Origin: Bacteroides sp.
GTDB lineage: Bacteria > Bacteroidota > Bacteroidia > Bacteroidales > GCA-2748055
Length of the DNA: 35,497 nucleotides
Reading direction: 5' to 3'
Assembly: GCA_011056635.1 (NCBI GenBank)
Contig: DSEO01000378.1
Span: 1 to 35,497, forward strand
Under the pieces are notes generated by a model that had not been told where the DNA came from, made no database searches, and was given only the letters and a program-made list of their open reading frames with translations. The number at the start of each line of letters is the position of its first letter. Position 1 is the first letter of the stretch. The position numbers were made by a program, and so were the translations under genes. This document shows, one piece after another, positions 1 through 8,214 of this stretch.

Positions 1-711
1 CCGGATATTATCTGTTTTCAGGAGTACTTTACGACACCCTGGAAAGGCAAGACACACGACGATATTGCCAGGCAGCTTTCCTCCCTGCCTTACAATGAGG
101 TGTATTACACGACCGACCCGTCAAACAGGAGAGGATCAGGAATCGCCACCTTCAGCAGGTACCCGATCATCAAGAGAAGCCGGATCCCTTTCAATACCCC
201 GGGAAACGGCGCCATGTACACCGATATTCTGTTCCGTTCCGATACCATCAGGGTGTTCAATGTCCACCTGCAATCCATCCGGTTCAGCCAGCAGGATTAT
301 GCGTTCATGGATACGGTAAGGCTGAAATACAGCAACGAGCAGATGCGGGAAATCAGGAATATCGGGTCCCAGCTCAAAATCGCTTTTTCTCTGAGGGCCA
401 GGCAGGCGGATATGATCTCAAGCTACATCAGTAATTCTCCCCATCCGGTGGTGGTGATGGGCGATTTTAACGATACGCCCCACTCATTCGCTTACAGGAA
501 GATCAAGAAAGGGCTGAAAGACGCATTCAGCAAGGCAGGTCACGGATTCGGAAATACCTATGCAGGTGAACTGCCCTCTTTCCGCATCGATTACATTCTT
601 TACAGCAATCCGTTCAGGGCATACCAGTTTGAACGGTTCAAAGCCGATTACTCCGACCACTTCCCCATTACAACCTGGCTTCAGATGCCCGAAGCAACCG
701 ATCCGGAATGA
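1..711 (+). CDS. Endonuclease/exonuclease/phosphatase family protein (5' truncated)
   Basis: Reading frame 1 is open from the first base, so the true start lies upstream of the window. The visible part begins with PDIICFQE, the Mg-binding Glu motif of the endonuclease/exonuclease/phosphatase fold. It continues with GSGIATFSRYPI, then MGDFND (catalytic Asp/Asn loop), and ends with a SDHFPI motif holding the final catalytic Asp-His pair. These are the hallmarks of the DNase I/exonuclease III/sphingomyelinase-like superfamily. Such proteins hydrolyse phosphodiester bonds in nucleic acids or phospholipid head groups, and the sequence does not say which. In Bacteroidota the common annotation is a membrane-anchored or secreted EEP protein, with the anchor in the missing N-terminus. 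It converges on the DUF434 gene 22 bp downstream. Confidence 0.85.
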   Translation, partial: PDIICFQEYFTTPWKGKTHDDIARQLSSLPYNEVYYTTDPSNRRGSGIATFSRYPIIKRSRIPFNTPGNGAMYTDILFRSDTIRVFNVHLQSIRFSQQDYAFMDTVRLKYSNEQMREIRNIGSQLKIAFSLRARQADMISSYISNSPHPVVVMGDFNDTPHSFAYRKIKKGLKDAFSKAGHGFGNTYAGELPSFRIDYILYSNPFRAYQFERFKADYSDHFPITTWLQMPEATDPE

Positions 712-733
712 GCACCGCTGTTGCCCTGAATCT

Positions 734-1399
734 TTAAACGGCCAGCACGGGAAAGTCCGGATGATAAAATGTGTCCAGAATGGAACGGGCCAGGTCGACG
801 ATGCGTCCCTCATAGTGATCAATGATGGCCGAATCCGAGGTACAGATGGCATCACTGGCTGTATGTTTCAGCATGTGGTCCGGGGAGTTCACCGTGAAGG
901 CTTCTCCGTCGATGTCCATCTCAACCATGTCTTTGGAAAGTTCGATGGACAGCCGTCCGCTGAAGGAAACCGGCTCATCCAGGTAAAGCGTGACCTTCGC
1001 GTTTTTCCAAGCTTTCATCACATCCAGCAGCAGGTTGACCCCCCTGTTGAACACGGGTTTGTTGGTGATCCTGCCCCGCATCTCCCCCGCATCCCTGAGA
1101 AAACCGTCATTACTGATAAATACAGGTCTGCCCAGCAGGTAATTGTTGATTGTGAAAAGCACATTATAGGTATCCACCAGCACCACATCCCCTTCCCTGA
1201 CAAAGCCCAGTTTCTTTTTTCTGGCTTCCGCCTGCTCCCTTGCGCAGATTCCCCGGTAAAGGACCTGACGGTATTTCCCCGGCAGGCTGAACCTGTCCCC
1301 GACCAGCTTGAGGGCCGATTTCTGGGGATAGCCGCGGGAAAGCATCCACTCATAATGTCCGGCAGCCCGCATCAGTTCATCCGTAAATCTGTCATTCAT
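734..1399 (-). CDS. DUF434 domain-containing protein
   Basis: A 221-residue cytoplasmic protein with no signal peptide or membrane segment. The N-terminus (about 1-55, including HYEWMLSRGYPQKSALKLVGDRF) matches the DUF434 family. The following part (DTYNVLFTINNYLLGRPVF, then SNDGFLRD and LDEPVSFSG) matches the region usually paired with it, DUF5616. The conserved Asp residues in DTYN, SNDG and LDEP, and the DSAIIDH stretch, resemble a PIN/NYN-like metal-dependent nuclease arrangement, but that is inference and no activity is established. The ATG start is followed by a full-length domain. A TAnnTTTG promoter element lies 51 bp upstream. Confidence 0.8.
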   Translation of the reverse strand: MNDRFTDELMRAAGHYEWMLSRGYPQKSALKLVGDRFSLPGKYRQVLYRGICAREQAEARKKKLGFVREGDVVLVDTYNVLFTINNYLLGRPVFISNDGFLRDAGEMRGRITNKPVFNRGVNLLLDVMKAWKNAKVTLYLDEPVSFSGRLSIELSKDMVEMDIDGEAFTVNSPDHMLKHTASDAICTSDSAIIDHYEGRIVDLARSILDTFYHPDFPVLAV

Positions 1400-1449
1400 C
1401 GGGATGTGGATTGATGGGTCCTGTGGAACAGTCAGGCCCGTCCTTTAAC

Positions 1450-1457
1450 CAAAGGTA
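1450..1457 (-). promoter_or_regulatory. Promoter -7 element of the DUF434 gene
   Basis: On the minus strand this reads TACCTTTG, a perfect match to the Bacteroidota primary sigma -7 consensus TAnnTTTG, 51 bp before the ATG at 1399. No convincing -33 TTTG was seen. Confidence 0.45.
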
Positions 1458-1494
1458 CAAAAAGGTCCTGTATTAAATTGGTTCATAACCTTGT

Positions 1495-1523
1495 TTTGAA
1501 TCAACCAATTATCCTTATCTTTG
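1495..1523 (+). promoter_or_regulatory. Promoter of the SPOR lipoprotein gene
   Basis: TATCTTTG at 1516-1523 matches TAnnTTTG, and a TTTG lies at 1495-1498, 17 bp upstream (slightly shorter than the usual 19-21 bp). The ATG follows 27 bp after the -7 element. It diverges from the promoter of the DUF434 gene. Confidence 0.5.
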
Positions 1524-1550
1524 AACCTGTAGGAACCAAAAAACAAAGAG

Positions 1551-2000
1551 ATGAAAAAAATCGCCGGCTTTATCATACTTGCTATGATCGTCACCTCATG
1601 CAACCTGTTTCAGAAACCTTCCATGTCCCAGGAACAGATCGATGCCATGGTTGCGGAGAACCAGGCACTCAAATCCCAGCTGGCTGAGCGCAATGATCTT
1701 CAGGATCAGCTTGCCATGGCCAGGATGCAGGTCGATGAAGCGATGCTGAAACTTGCCAATTGCGAAGAAGCGAATAAGGGCAGGTACCACATCATCGTGG
1801 GCGCATTCAAAACCGCATCCTATGCCACCGACTATTCCACAGTCATGAAAAGCAAGGGTTACGAAGGAAAGATCCTCAAGGGGCCCTACAATTTTGACCT
1901 GGTCACTTCCAAATCCTATGAATCATTGCGGTCAGCCCTCAACGACCTGAACGATGTCCGCGCGGCCGTGATCGAGACCGCCTGGATCTATATTGAATAG
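1551..2000 (+). CDS. SPOR domain-containing lipoprotein
   Basis: A 149-residue lipoprotein. The N-terminal signal ends in the lipobox VTSC with acylated Cys17. Residues 25-75 are charged and probably helical or coiled coil (ENQALKSQLAERN). Residues 78-149 form a SPOR fold (YHIIVGAFKTASYAT, then a closing strand with AAVIETAWIYIE). SPOR domains bind denuded peptidoglycan glycan strands, usually at the division septum, so the protein is probably tethered to a membrane and touches the cell wall. The residue after the Cys is Asn and there is no acidic stretch, so the surface-export signal of Bacteroidota lipoproteins is absent. It converges on the phosphofructokinase gene with a 17-bp gap. Confidence 0.85.
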   Translation: MKKIAGFIILAMIVTSCNLFQKPSMSQEQIDAMVAENQALKSQLAERNDLQDQLAMARMQVDEAMLKLANCEEANKGRYHIIVGAFKTASYATDYSTVMKSKGYEGKILKGPYNFDLVTSKSYESLRSALNDLNDVRAAVIETAWIYIE

Positions 2001-2017
2001 CTTTCGACTACCGACTA

Positions 2018-3223
2018 TCACGTGCCGCTCATGATAAACAGCGGCTGGAACTCAAAGCTCTTGAAATAGGGCCTTAACCGTTCCGTGTTGTAGTGTTTTT
2101 TCACATCCACCAGCTTTTTCGTACTGGTCACCACATCAAGGGGTGCATTGTCGTACCTGCCGTTGCGGAGGACCACCAGGCGTCCGTGGATCCCTTTTAA
2201 AACCAGGTCCAGTGCAAGGTTCCCATATGCCATGGGAACGATGGAATCGATGGCGTCCGGGTCTCCGCCCCTGACCATATAACCCAGGTGCTGGTTGATG
2301 GTGTTGATGATTTTGCCTTTGTTGAATTGTGCCGACTCTGTTTTGATCATTTCAGACACCGCATTACCGATGCCTCCCAGTTTGGCATGACCGTAAGCAT
2401 CCTTTTCACCGTCTCTGAACATCATCTCCTTCATCCCCTTGAAGGTGGCACCTTCGGAAACCAGCACCACCGAATATTTGCTGGGGTTCTGGAACCTGTC
2501 CTCCACCAGCAGTTCGGTCAGGTGTTGAATGTCGAACTGGTGTTCCGGAATAACGCAGCGGTTGGCGGCTCCCGCCATGGTGGGCAGCATGGCGGTAAAC
2601 CCGGCATACCTCCCGAATACTTCCATCACCAGGATCCGCTCATGTGAACCGGCTGAAGTCCGCAGGGTATTCGTCATCTGGATGGTCCGCGTGACACAGG
2701 TGCTGAATCCGATGCAGTAATCCGTTCCCGGCACATCGTTATCCATGGTTTTGGGAATGGCAATGACCTTGAAGCCTTCCTGGTACAACCTGACCGCATA
2801 GCTCAGGGTATCATCTCCGCCGATGGGGATCAGGAAATCGATCCCGAGAAAAGCCAGGTTCTTCAATACTTCCGGAGTCAGGTCATTGACTTCCTTCTTA
2901 TACTGGTCCTGCAGGTGAACGGGAAGATTTTCTTTCTTCATCTTGCTGGGATTGACCCTGGATGTGTGCAGAAAGGTGCCCCCGGTCCTTCCGGCTTTGT
3001 TCACGATCTGCTCGGTGAGGACCATAAAATGTTCACTGTTATCCGCATCCTTATCTCTCCTGATTTCCGTGATCCCCTCCCATCCCCTGCGGAGACCGAT
3101 CACCTGGTAACCTTCTCTGAGTGCACGGATGGTAACGGCACGGATGGCCGGGTTCAGACCGGGTACATCACCGCCTCCGGTTAAGATTCCAATGGTTCCT
3201 GTTTTCTTGCTACCCTGTGCCAT
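2018..3223 (-). CDS. 6-phosphofructokinase, pyrophosphate-type active site
   Basis: A 401-residue member of the phosphofructokinase A superfamily that phosphorylates fructose 6-phosphate at C1. The N-terminal nucleotide/phosphate loop is GGGDVPGLN (residues 16-24). The donor-specificity residues are GGDD at 135-138 and PKTMDND at 157-163. By established family rules, Asp at the second position of GGD-D and Lys in PKT mark pyrophosphate-dependent enzymes, while ATP enzymes have Gly at both. The length exceeds the 320-residue bacterial ATP-PFK. It sits 60 bp downstream of a second PFK gene on the same strand, probably in one operon. Pyrophosphate use makes the reaction reversible, so the enzyme could serve glycolysis or gluconeogenesis. 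Donor assignment is inference from two residues. Confidence 0.9.
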   Translation of the reverse strand: MAQGSKKTGTIGILTGGGDVPGLNPAIRAVTIRALREGYQVIGLRRGWEGITEIRRDKDADNSEHFMVLTEQIVNKAGRTGGTFLHTSRVNPSKMKKENLPVHLQDQYKKEVNDLTPEVLKNLAFLGIDFLIPIGGDDTLSYAVRLYQEGFKVIAIPKTMDNDVPGTDYCIGFSTCVTRTIQMTNTLRTSAGSHERILVMEVFGRYAGFTAMLPTMAGAANRCVIPEHQFDIQHLTELLVEDRFQNPSKYSVVLVSEGATFKGMKEMMFRDGEKDAYGHAKLGGIGNAVSEMIKTESAQFNKGKIINTINQHLGYMVRGGDPDAIDSIVPMAYGNLALDLVLKGIHGRLVVLRNGRYDNAPLDVVTSTKKLVDVKKHYNTERLRPYFKSFEFQPLFIMSGT

Positions 3224-3283
3224 ATTTTTTTCTTTTAAAATTAAGGCAATATTTAAAACAAATCAATTCCGGGGAGATTTGCT

Positions 3284-4507
3284 TCACTCATCCCACTTGA
3301 GGATCCTGAAGAAATCATATTCCTCCGGGGCCTTCACGTATTTCTTTGCGGCCCTGTAATCCGCCTTGGTAATGTAATGCAGGTTGTTCCTGAATATGAG
3401 CTGTACCTGTTCCGATTCGATGTTCACCAGCCTGGGTTTTACTTTTCCATTTTCATCTTCCACATCCTTCAGATGGAGCGGGGATATGTTCCCTCCCCGG
3501 TCAATGGTTACCATGCATCCCGTCTCCCCTTTCTTGTACAGGTAAAAGACTCCCAATCCGAGCCGGGTGGCATAGGAAAGGTCGTAGGCAATGGGACGGC
3601 AGCACCTGAGTTCATACCCGATTTCTTCCGGGCGACTTTTTACGTTGATGCGAATGGATTTCAGATGCTGCTGGGTAAGCATGTTAAAAATGTGTGATTT
3701 GCTCACATTCCCCAGTTCAGGGTGACCGTGGTCGTCGTAAGTGAAATTGATCCCGGTATCGATGATCTCTTCATCACTCATGAAATGAAAAACCCCCTCG
3801 CTGATCATGGCCACACCGTAATCGATCCCCAGGATCCTGCGCTTGACCATGGAAGAAACCACCAGCCGGACAATTTTATCGAAGGTGATCTTGGTCTTGT
3901 TGAACATTTCAGGGATCACGATCATCGGATAGTGGCATGCGGTACCGATCCCGAAGGCAAGGTGACCCGCTTCGCGCCCCATGGCACTTACCACGAACCA
4001 GTTCCCGCTTGTGCGGGCATCCTCGTAGATGGTGGATGAGAGGCGTACCCCTTCTTCCTTCGCGGAATGGTATCCGAAGGTGGGAGTTCCTTCCGGCAGC
4101 GGCAGGTCGTTGTCAATGGTCTTGGGCACATGGATGTTCTTCACATCCAGCTTCTGCCCGGCCAGGTATTTGGTCAGCCGGTTCGCCGTGGAGGCGGTGT
4201 CGTCCCCACCGATGGTGACCAGCAGCTTAACGTTGTTCTTTCTGAAAAAATCCACCTTGAACTCTTCGTCCCTTGGCTTATAACGGCTCATTTTCAGGGC
4301 CGAGCCTCCCCGGCTGTAGATCTGGTCGGCATAGTCGAAATCCAGGTATTCGAAAGCGGGCTCATCGGAAAAGAGGCTTTTGTAGCCCCCGTTGATCCCG
4401 AGTACATTGAAACCGTTGTTATTGAATATTTTGGTGACGGAACTGATAACTGTATTGATCCCGGGCGCCGGTCCACCCGCGCACAAAATTGCCACTGCAT
4501 CCTTCAT
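3284..4507 (-). CDS. 6-phosphofructokinase paralogue, pyrophosphate-type active site
   Basis: A 407-residue phosphofructokinase of a different subfamily from its downstream neighbour. Its loop is AGGPAPGIN (residues 10-18), its diagnostic sites are GGDD (100-103) and PKTIDND (128-134), and an insertion follows (LPLPEGTPTFGYHSA). MGREAGHLAFGIG is the substrate-binding MGR motif, and YELRCCRPIAYDL lies in the C-terminal half. The Asp103/Lys129 pair again fits use of pyrophosphate rather than ATP. It is the first gene of a two-PFK minus-strand pair. The upstream region to yidD (about 119 bp) is AT-rich and should hold divergent promoters, though no perfect TAnnTTTG is present on this strand. Confidence 0.88.
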   Translation of the reverse strand: MKDAVAILCAGGPAPGINTVISSVTKIFNNNGFNVLGINGGYKSLFSDEPAFEYLDFDYADQIYSRGGSALKMSRYKPRDEEFKVDFFRKNNVKLLVTIGGDDTASTANRLTKYLAGQKLDVKNIHVPKTIDNDLPLPEGTPTFGYHSAKEEGVRLSSTIYEDARTSGNWFVVSAMGREAGHLAFGIGTACHYPMIVIPEMFNKTKITFDKIVRLVVSSMVKRRILGIDYGVAMISEGVFHFMSDEEIIDTGINFTYDDHGHPELGNVSKSHIFNMLTQQHLKSIRINVKSRPEEIGYELRCCRPIAYDLSYATRLGLGVFYLYKKGETGCMVTIDRGGNISPLHLKDVEDENGKVKPRLVNIESEQVQLIFRNNLHYITKADYRAAKKYVKAPEEYDFFRILKWDE

Positions 4508-4626
4508 GTGAGTATCAAATTAAAACAACAAGGCGCCAAATTAAACAAAAATGAAATGAAATCCAGTGAAGAAAAGGTCTAAATTAGTCTGGTTTAATTG
4601 TTAATTTTACACCAGTTTACAAGCAG

Positions 4627-4950
4627 ATGGCAGGGTATTTGAGTCCAATGGAACGCATCAACGATTTCTTTCTGATCCGGTGGATCAGGCAGTTGTTCAC
4701 GGTCCTTCTGATCGTTCCCATCAAGTTATACCAGTGGGTCATTTCGCCTGTGCTCCCGAAAACCTGCCGCTACCAGCCCACATGCTCTGAATACGCCATT
4801 GAATCTCTGCGCGTTCACGGGCCTGTCCGCGGACTCTTCCTGGGAACAAAAAGGATCCTCAGCTGTCATCCATGGGGCGGACACGGATATGATCCCGTTC
4901 CCCCGAAGGGCGCACCGATTTTTACCATCAAACGAAAAAAAACAAAATGA
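4627..4950 (+). CDS. yidD: Membrane protein insertion efficiency factor YidD
   Basis: A 107-residue small protein with the YidD signature: [20 protein letters not shown], then SEYAIESL, then [14 protein letters not shown]. All conserved Cys residues (in [10 protein letters not shown] and SCHPW) are present. YidD binds the inner membrane through an amphipathic N-terminal helix and helps the YidC insertase. The N-terminus is about 25 residues longer than the compact family core, so a start at the second Met (4648) is possible. It usually lies next to rnpA/yidC, but here it leads a metal-uptake operon, and its last codons overlap znuA by 4 bp (ATGA). Confidence 0.92.
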   Translation: MAGYLSPMERINDFFLIRWIRQLFTVLLIVPIKLYQWVISPVLPKTCRYQPTCSEYAIESLRVHGPVRGLFLGTKRILSCHPWGGHGYDPVPPKGAPIFTIKRKKTK

Positions 4951-5810
4951 GAAACTGGATCATAGCCGGATTTTGCCTGGCACTGCTGGGTTCATGCAGT
5001 CCGGGAGCCGAGGAATCGGACAAGCCTGTCATCAGTGTGACCATCCTTCCACAGCAATATTTTGTGGAGAAGATCGGAGGCGATTTGTTCCGTGTGAATG
5101 TGATGATACCGCCCGGTGCCAGTCCGGCCACCTATGAACCCACCATCTCCCAGTTAAGCGAACTGGACCGGTCGGATCTCTATATGAAAATAGGTTACCT
5201 GGGGTTTGAGCTGAGCTGGATGGAAAAGATCATGGCCACCAATCCCGCCATGAAGCTGGTCAGTCTTTCCGATAACATTGACCTGATCCGCGAAGAGAAT
5301 CCGGCGCACCTGCACGGACACAACCACGGGGGGATCGACCCCCATATCTGGATGTCTCCCCTGAATGCAAAGATCATCGCCACAACCGTATACAGGGAAT
5401 TACTGCTGCTCATGCCTGAAGAAAAAGTGTTCCTGGAAGAACGGCACGAAACTTTCCAGGCAGAACTGGATTCGCTTCATGCCACGATCACTTCCATGCT
5501 TTCCAGCCTGGAGGACCGCAGCTTTATGACCTACCATCCGTCGCTTTCCTATTATGCCCGCGATTATGACCTTGAGCAGATCCCGCTCGAGATCGGCGGT
5601 AAATCCCCCTCGCCCACCCACATGAAATGGATGACCGATGTGGGAAGAGAAAAAGGCATCTCACTGATATTCCTGCAGATGCAGCTGGATCAGAAGGATG
5701 CGGAAACACTGGCAAAAGAGATCGGGGCCGAGATCATTCAGATCAATCCGCTTGACCCGGACTGGTACAGTCAGATGTTATTTATTACCGGTAAATTAGT
5801 CTCAGATTAA
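4947..5810 (+). CDS. znuA: Zinc/manganese ABC transporter substrate-binding lipoprotein
   Basis: A 287-residue cluster A-I (TroA/ZnuA-type) binding protein. The signal sequence ends at LLGSC, with Cys17 as lipidation site. A short His-rich loop (HLHGHNHGG, 121-129) precedes the metal-ligand motif DPHIWMSP (His133). The second ligand is His197 in MTYHPS, and an acidic ligand is expected in NPLDPDW (Asp270 or Asp272). The usual first His in the GASPHxYEP motif is replaced by Ala61 (SPATYEP), so the site may be three-coordinate or filled from the His loop. It is co-translated with yidD and followed 2 bp later by the ATPase. Zn is the likely substrate because of the His loop, but Mn cannot be excluded. 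Confidence 0.88.
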   Translation: MRNWIIAGFCLALLGSCSPGAEESDKPVISVTILPQQYFVEKIGGDLFRVNVMIPPGASPATYEPTISQLSELDRSDLYMKIGYLGFELSWMEKIMATNPAMKLVSLSDNIDLIREENPAHLHGHNHGGIDPHIWMSPLNAKIIATTVYRELLLLMPEEKVFLEERHETFQAELDSLHATITSMLSSLEDRSFMTYHPSLSYYARDYDLEQIPLEIGGKSPSPTHMKWMTDVGREKGISLIFLQMQLDQKDAETLAKEIGAEIIQINPLDPDWYSQMLFITGKLVSD

Positions 5811-5812
5811 TC

Positions 5813-6556
5813 ATGGATCGACCACTCATTCAGATGAAGCATATCGATGCTTCCTACCGCGATAAGGTCGTGCTCAGCAACGTCTCCCTGTCCATCTATG
5901 AACGCGACTTTATCGGGATCATCGGTCCCAACGGAGGCGGCAAAACCACATTGCTGAAGATCATCCTGGGATTCCTGAAACCGGTGAGGGGCAAGATTGC
6001 GTACACCTTCGACAGATCAGAGATCGGCTACCTGCCCCAGGGGAACCAGATCGATGACCGTTTTCCCATCACTGTAAGGGAGGTGGTGGCATCCGGACTT
6101 GAAAAGGGATTGAAGATCCAGAAAAAGTTCAGTGCCCGGGAGAAGCAGCGGATCAATGAAGTGCTGGAGAAAGTCGGTCTGACAAAACTCCACAGAAGGC
6201 CCATCGGCGAGCTTTCCGGAGGCGAGTTGCAGCGGACGTTGCTGGGCCGGGCCATCGCGTCTTCTCCCAGGATGCTGATACTCGATGAACCCGACACCCA
6301 CGTGGATAACAAATTTGAAATGGAACTTTACAGGCTGCTGAGAGAGCTCAATGAAACCATGACCATCCTCCTGGTTTCCCACGATCTCGGCACCATCTCC
6401 CCCTATATTAAATCCATCGCCTGTGTCAATCGCAGCCTGCACTATCATCCGTCCAACGAGATCAATGAAGAACAGCTGAAAGTGTACAATTGTCCCATTG
6501 AACTCATCACGCACGGTCCGGTCCCCCACCGTGTCATGAAAACACATAATCCATAG
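5813..6556 (+). CDS. znuC: Metal ABC transporter ATP-binding protein
   Basis: A 247-residue ABC ATPase that powers the metal importer. In order: Walker A GPNGGGKTT (about residues 38-46), Q-loop region IGYLPQ, signature LSGGELQR, Walker B MLILDEP, and the H-loop VSHDLG. After Walker B the D-loop reads DTHVD, where related ATPases typically have TAGVD, a mild oddity. The C-terminus after the H-loop carries SIACVNRSLHYH, typical of the ZnuC/MntB branch. It lies between znuA (2-bp gap) and znuB (4-bp gap), so the operon order is binding protein, ATPase, permease. Confidence 0.92.
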   Translation: MDRPLIQMKHIDASYRDKVVLSNVSLSIYERDFIGIIGPNGGGKTTLLKIILGFLKPVRGKIAYTFDRSEIGYLPQGNQIDDRFPITVREVVASGLEKGLKIQKKFSAREKQRINEVLEKVGLTKLHRRPIGELSGGELQRTLLGRAIASSPRMLILDEPDTHVDNKFEMELYRLLRELNETMTILLVSHDLGTISPYIKSIACVNRSLHYHPSNEINEEQLKVYNCPIELITHGPVPHRVMKTHNP

Positions 6557-6560
6557 CCCC

Positions 6561-7424
6561 ATGGAGATACTGCGATTGCTGGAATACGGCTTTATTCAGA
6601 ATGCCTTTGCCGCGGCCCTGCTCATGTCGATCACCTGCGGGATCATCGGGACCTATATTGTTTCCAGGAGAATGGTGTTCATCAGCGGCGGCATTACGCA
6701 TGCTTCCTTCGGCGGGGTAGGTATCGGCTATTTCCTGGGTTTCCCGCCGCTGGCAGGTGCTGCAGTATTTGCCGTGCTGGCTGCACTGACTACAGAAAAC
6801 CTTACCAGGAAGAAGGTGCTCAGGAACGATTCCATCATTGCCATCATGTGGTCCCTGGGCATGGCCCTGGGGATCATCTTCGTGTACCTCACCCCCGGTT
6901 ACGCCCCCAACCTGATGAGCTTCCTTTTCGGAAGCATCATCACAGTTACTTCCACCGACCTCTGGTTCATGTTCTCACTGACCGTCACCGTCCTGCTTTT
7001 CTTCATTACCCTGTTCAAACCGATCCTCTACATCTCCTTTGATGAGCAGTTTGCAAGGACCCGGGGGATCCCGGTCATGCTGATGAATTATCTGCTGATT
7101 GTCCTGGTTGCGCTGACCATTGTGCTGAGCATACGGATCGCAGGGATTATCCTGGTACTGTCCATCCTCACCATCCCCCAGAACATTGCCAATATTTTTA
7201 CGAACCGGTTCGGCGTGATCATGGTCGCTTCGGTGATCCTCGGATTTGTGGCGTCGATGATCGGACTGGCGGTCTCCTATTACCTGGATATCCCTTCAGG
7301 GGCCACCATAATTTTTTCTCTTGTGATCATGTACCTGGCAGCAAGAGTCGTTAAAGTTCTTACTTTTGGGAAGAAATATCCATCCGGAAAAGAGACAGTC
7401 CATGAACCTGCAGAATATCATTGA
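6561..7424 (+). CDS. znuB: Metal ABC transporter permease
   Basis: A 287-residue, very hydrophobic ABC-3 family permease with about eight predicted membrane helices. Diagnostic stretches are SRRMVFISGGITHASFGGVG in the N-terminal third and SIRIAGIILVLSILTIPQ in the centre, the latter including the loop that docks with the ATPase. It completes the importer with the two upstream genes. Its 3' end runs 23 bp past the chosen start codon of dapD, so the lysine gene is translationally linked to metal uptake. That may be only gene packing, although DapD-pathway enzymes such as DapE are zinc proteins. Confidence 0.92.
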   Translation: MEILRLLEYGFIQNAFAAALLMSITCGIIGTYIVSRRMVFISGGITHASFGGVGIGYFLGFPPLAGAAVFAVLAALTTENLTRKKVLRNDSIIAIMWSLGMALGIIFVYLTPGYAPNLMSFLFGSIITVTSTDLWFMFSLTVTVLLFFITLFKPILYISFDEQFARTRGIPVMLMNYLLIVLVALTIVLSIRIAGIILVLSILTIPQNIANIFTNRFGVIMVASVILGFVASMIGLAVSYYLDIPSGATIIFSLVIMYLAARVVKVLTFGKKYPSGKETVHEPAEYH

Positions 7425-8214
7425 AGAAGCCTGGGATCAGCGGGACATGCTTACCCGGGATGAAGTAAAAGAGGCCATATTCCATGTGGTGGACATGCTC
7501 GACCGGGGAGAAGTGCGTGTGGCTGAAAAAAGCAGCGAAGGCTGGATCGTGAACGACTGGATCAAAAAAGCGGTGATCCTCTACTTCCCCATCAGGAAAA
7601 TGGAATCCATCGAACTGCCGCCATTTGAGTTCCATGACAAGATCCCCCTGAAAACCGGATACAAAGCGCGGGGGATCAGGGTAGTGCCCCACGCCATTGC
7701 CAGGTATGGTGCGTATATCTCCGGAGGAGTGATCATGATGCCCTCCTATGTGAATATCGGCGCCTACGTGGATGAAGGGACCATGATCGACACCTGGGCC
7801 ACGGTGGGATCCTGTGCCCAGATCGGGAAACACGTCCATCTGAGCGGCGGAGTGGGCATCGGCGGTGTGCTTGAGCCGGTGCAGGCCGCCCCTGTGATCA
7901 TCGAGGACAACTGCTTCATCGGTTCCCGCAGTATCGTGGTGGAGGGCGTCAGGGTGGAGCGTGAGGCGGTACTGGGTGCCAATGTGGTCATTACCAATTC
8001 CACACGGATCATCGATGTGACCGGTAACGAGCCGGTCGAGATGAAAGGGGTGGTGCCTCCCCGCTCGGTGGTCATCCCCGGGTCTTACACCCGGTCCTTC
8101 CCCGCAGGGGAGTTCCAGGTGGCATGTGCCCTGATCATAGGCAGGAGAAAGGCTTCCACCGATCTGAAAACATCGCTGAATGATGCATTGAGGGAATATA
8201 ACGTCGCTGTATAA
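7402..8214 (+). CDS. dapD: 2,3,4,5-tetrahydropyridine-2,6-dicarboxylate N-succinyltransferase
   Basis: DapD transfers a succinyl group from succinyl-CoA to tetrahydrodipicolinate in the succinylase route to meso-diaminopimelate and lysine, in the cytoplasm. From the ATG at 7402 the protein has 270 residues, the normal length. A longer frame starts at 7366 but adds 12 residues that are not family-like. The N-terminal helical domain (NLQNIIEEAWDQRDML) is followed by the left-handed beta-helix hexapeptide region (GAYISGGVIMMPSYVNIGAY, then DTWATVGSCAQIG), including the conserved GGVGIGGVLEP loop. The stop codon overlaps the next start as TAATG. Confidence 0.95.
   Translation: MNLQNIIEEAWDQRDMLTRDEVKEAIFHVVDMLDRGEVRVAEKSSEGWIVNDWIKKAVILYFPIRKMESIELPPFEFHDKIPLKTGYKARGIRVVPHAIARYGAYISGGVIMMPSYVNIGAYVDEGTMIDTWATVGSCAQIGKHVHLSGGVGIGGVLEPVQAAPVIIEDNCFIGSRSIVVEGVRVEREAVLGANVVITNSTRIIDVTGNEPVEMKGVVPPRSVVIPGSYTRSFPAGEFQVACALIIGRRKASTDLKTSLNDALREYNVAV

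Noticed and set aside
560-1414. Long plus-strand open frame opposite the DUF434 gene
   Set aside because: Its product has no recognisable domain and the minus strand encodes a clear family protein with a promoter; it is a shadow frame of a GC-balanced gene.
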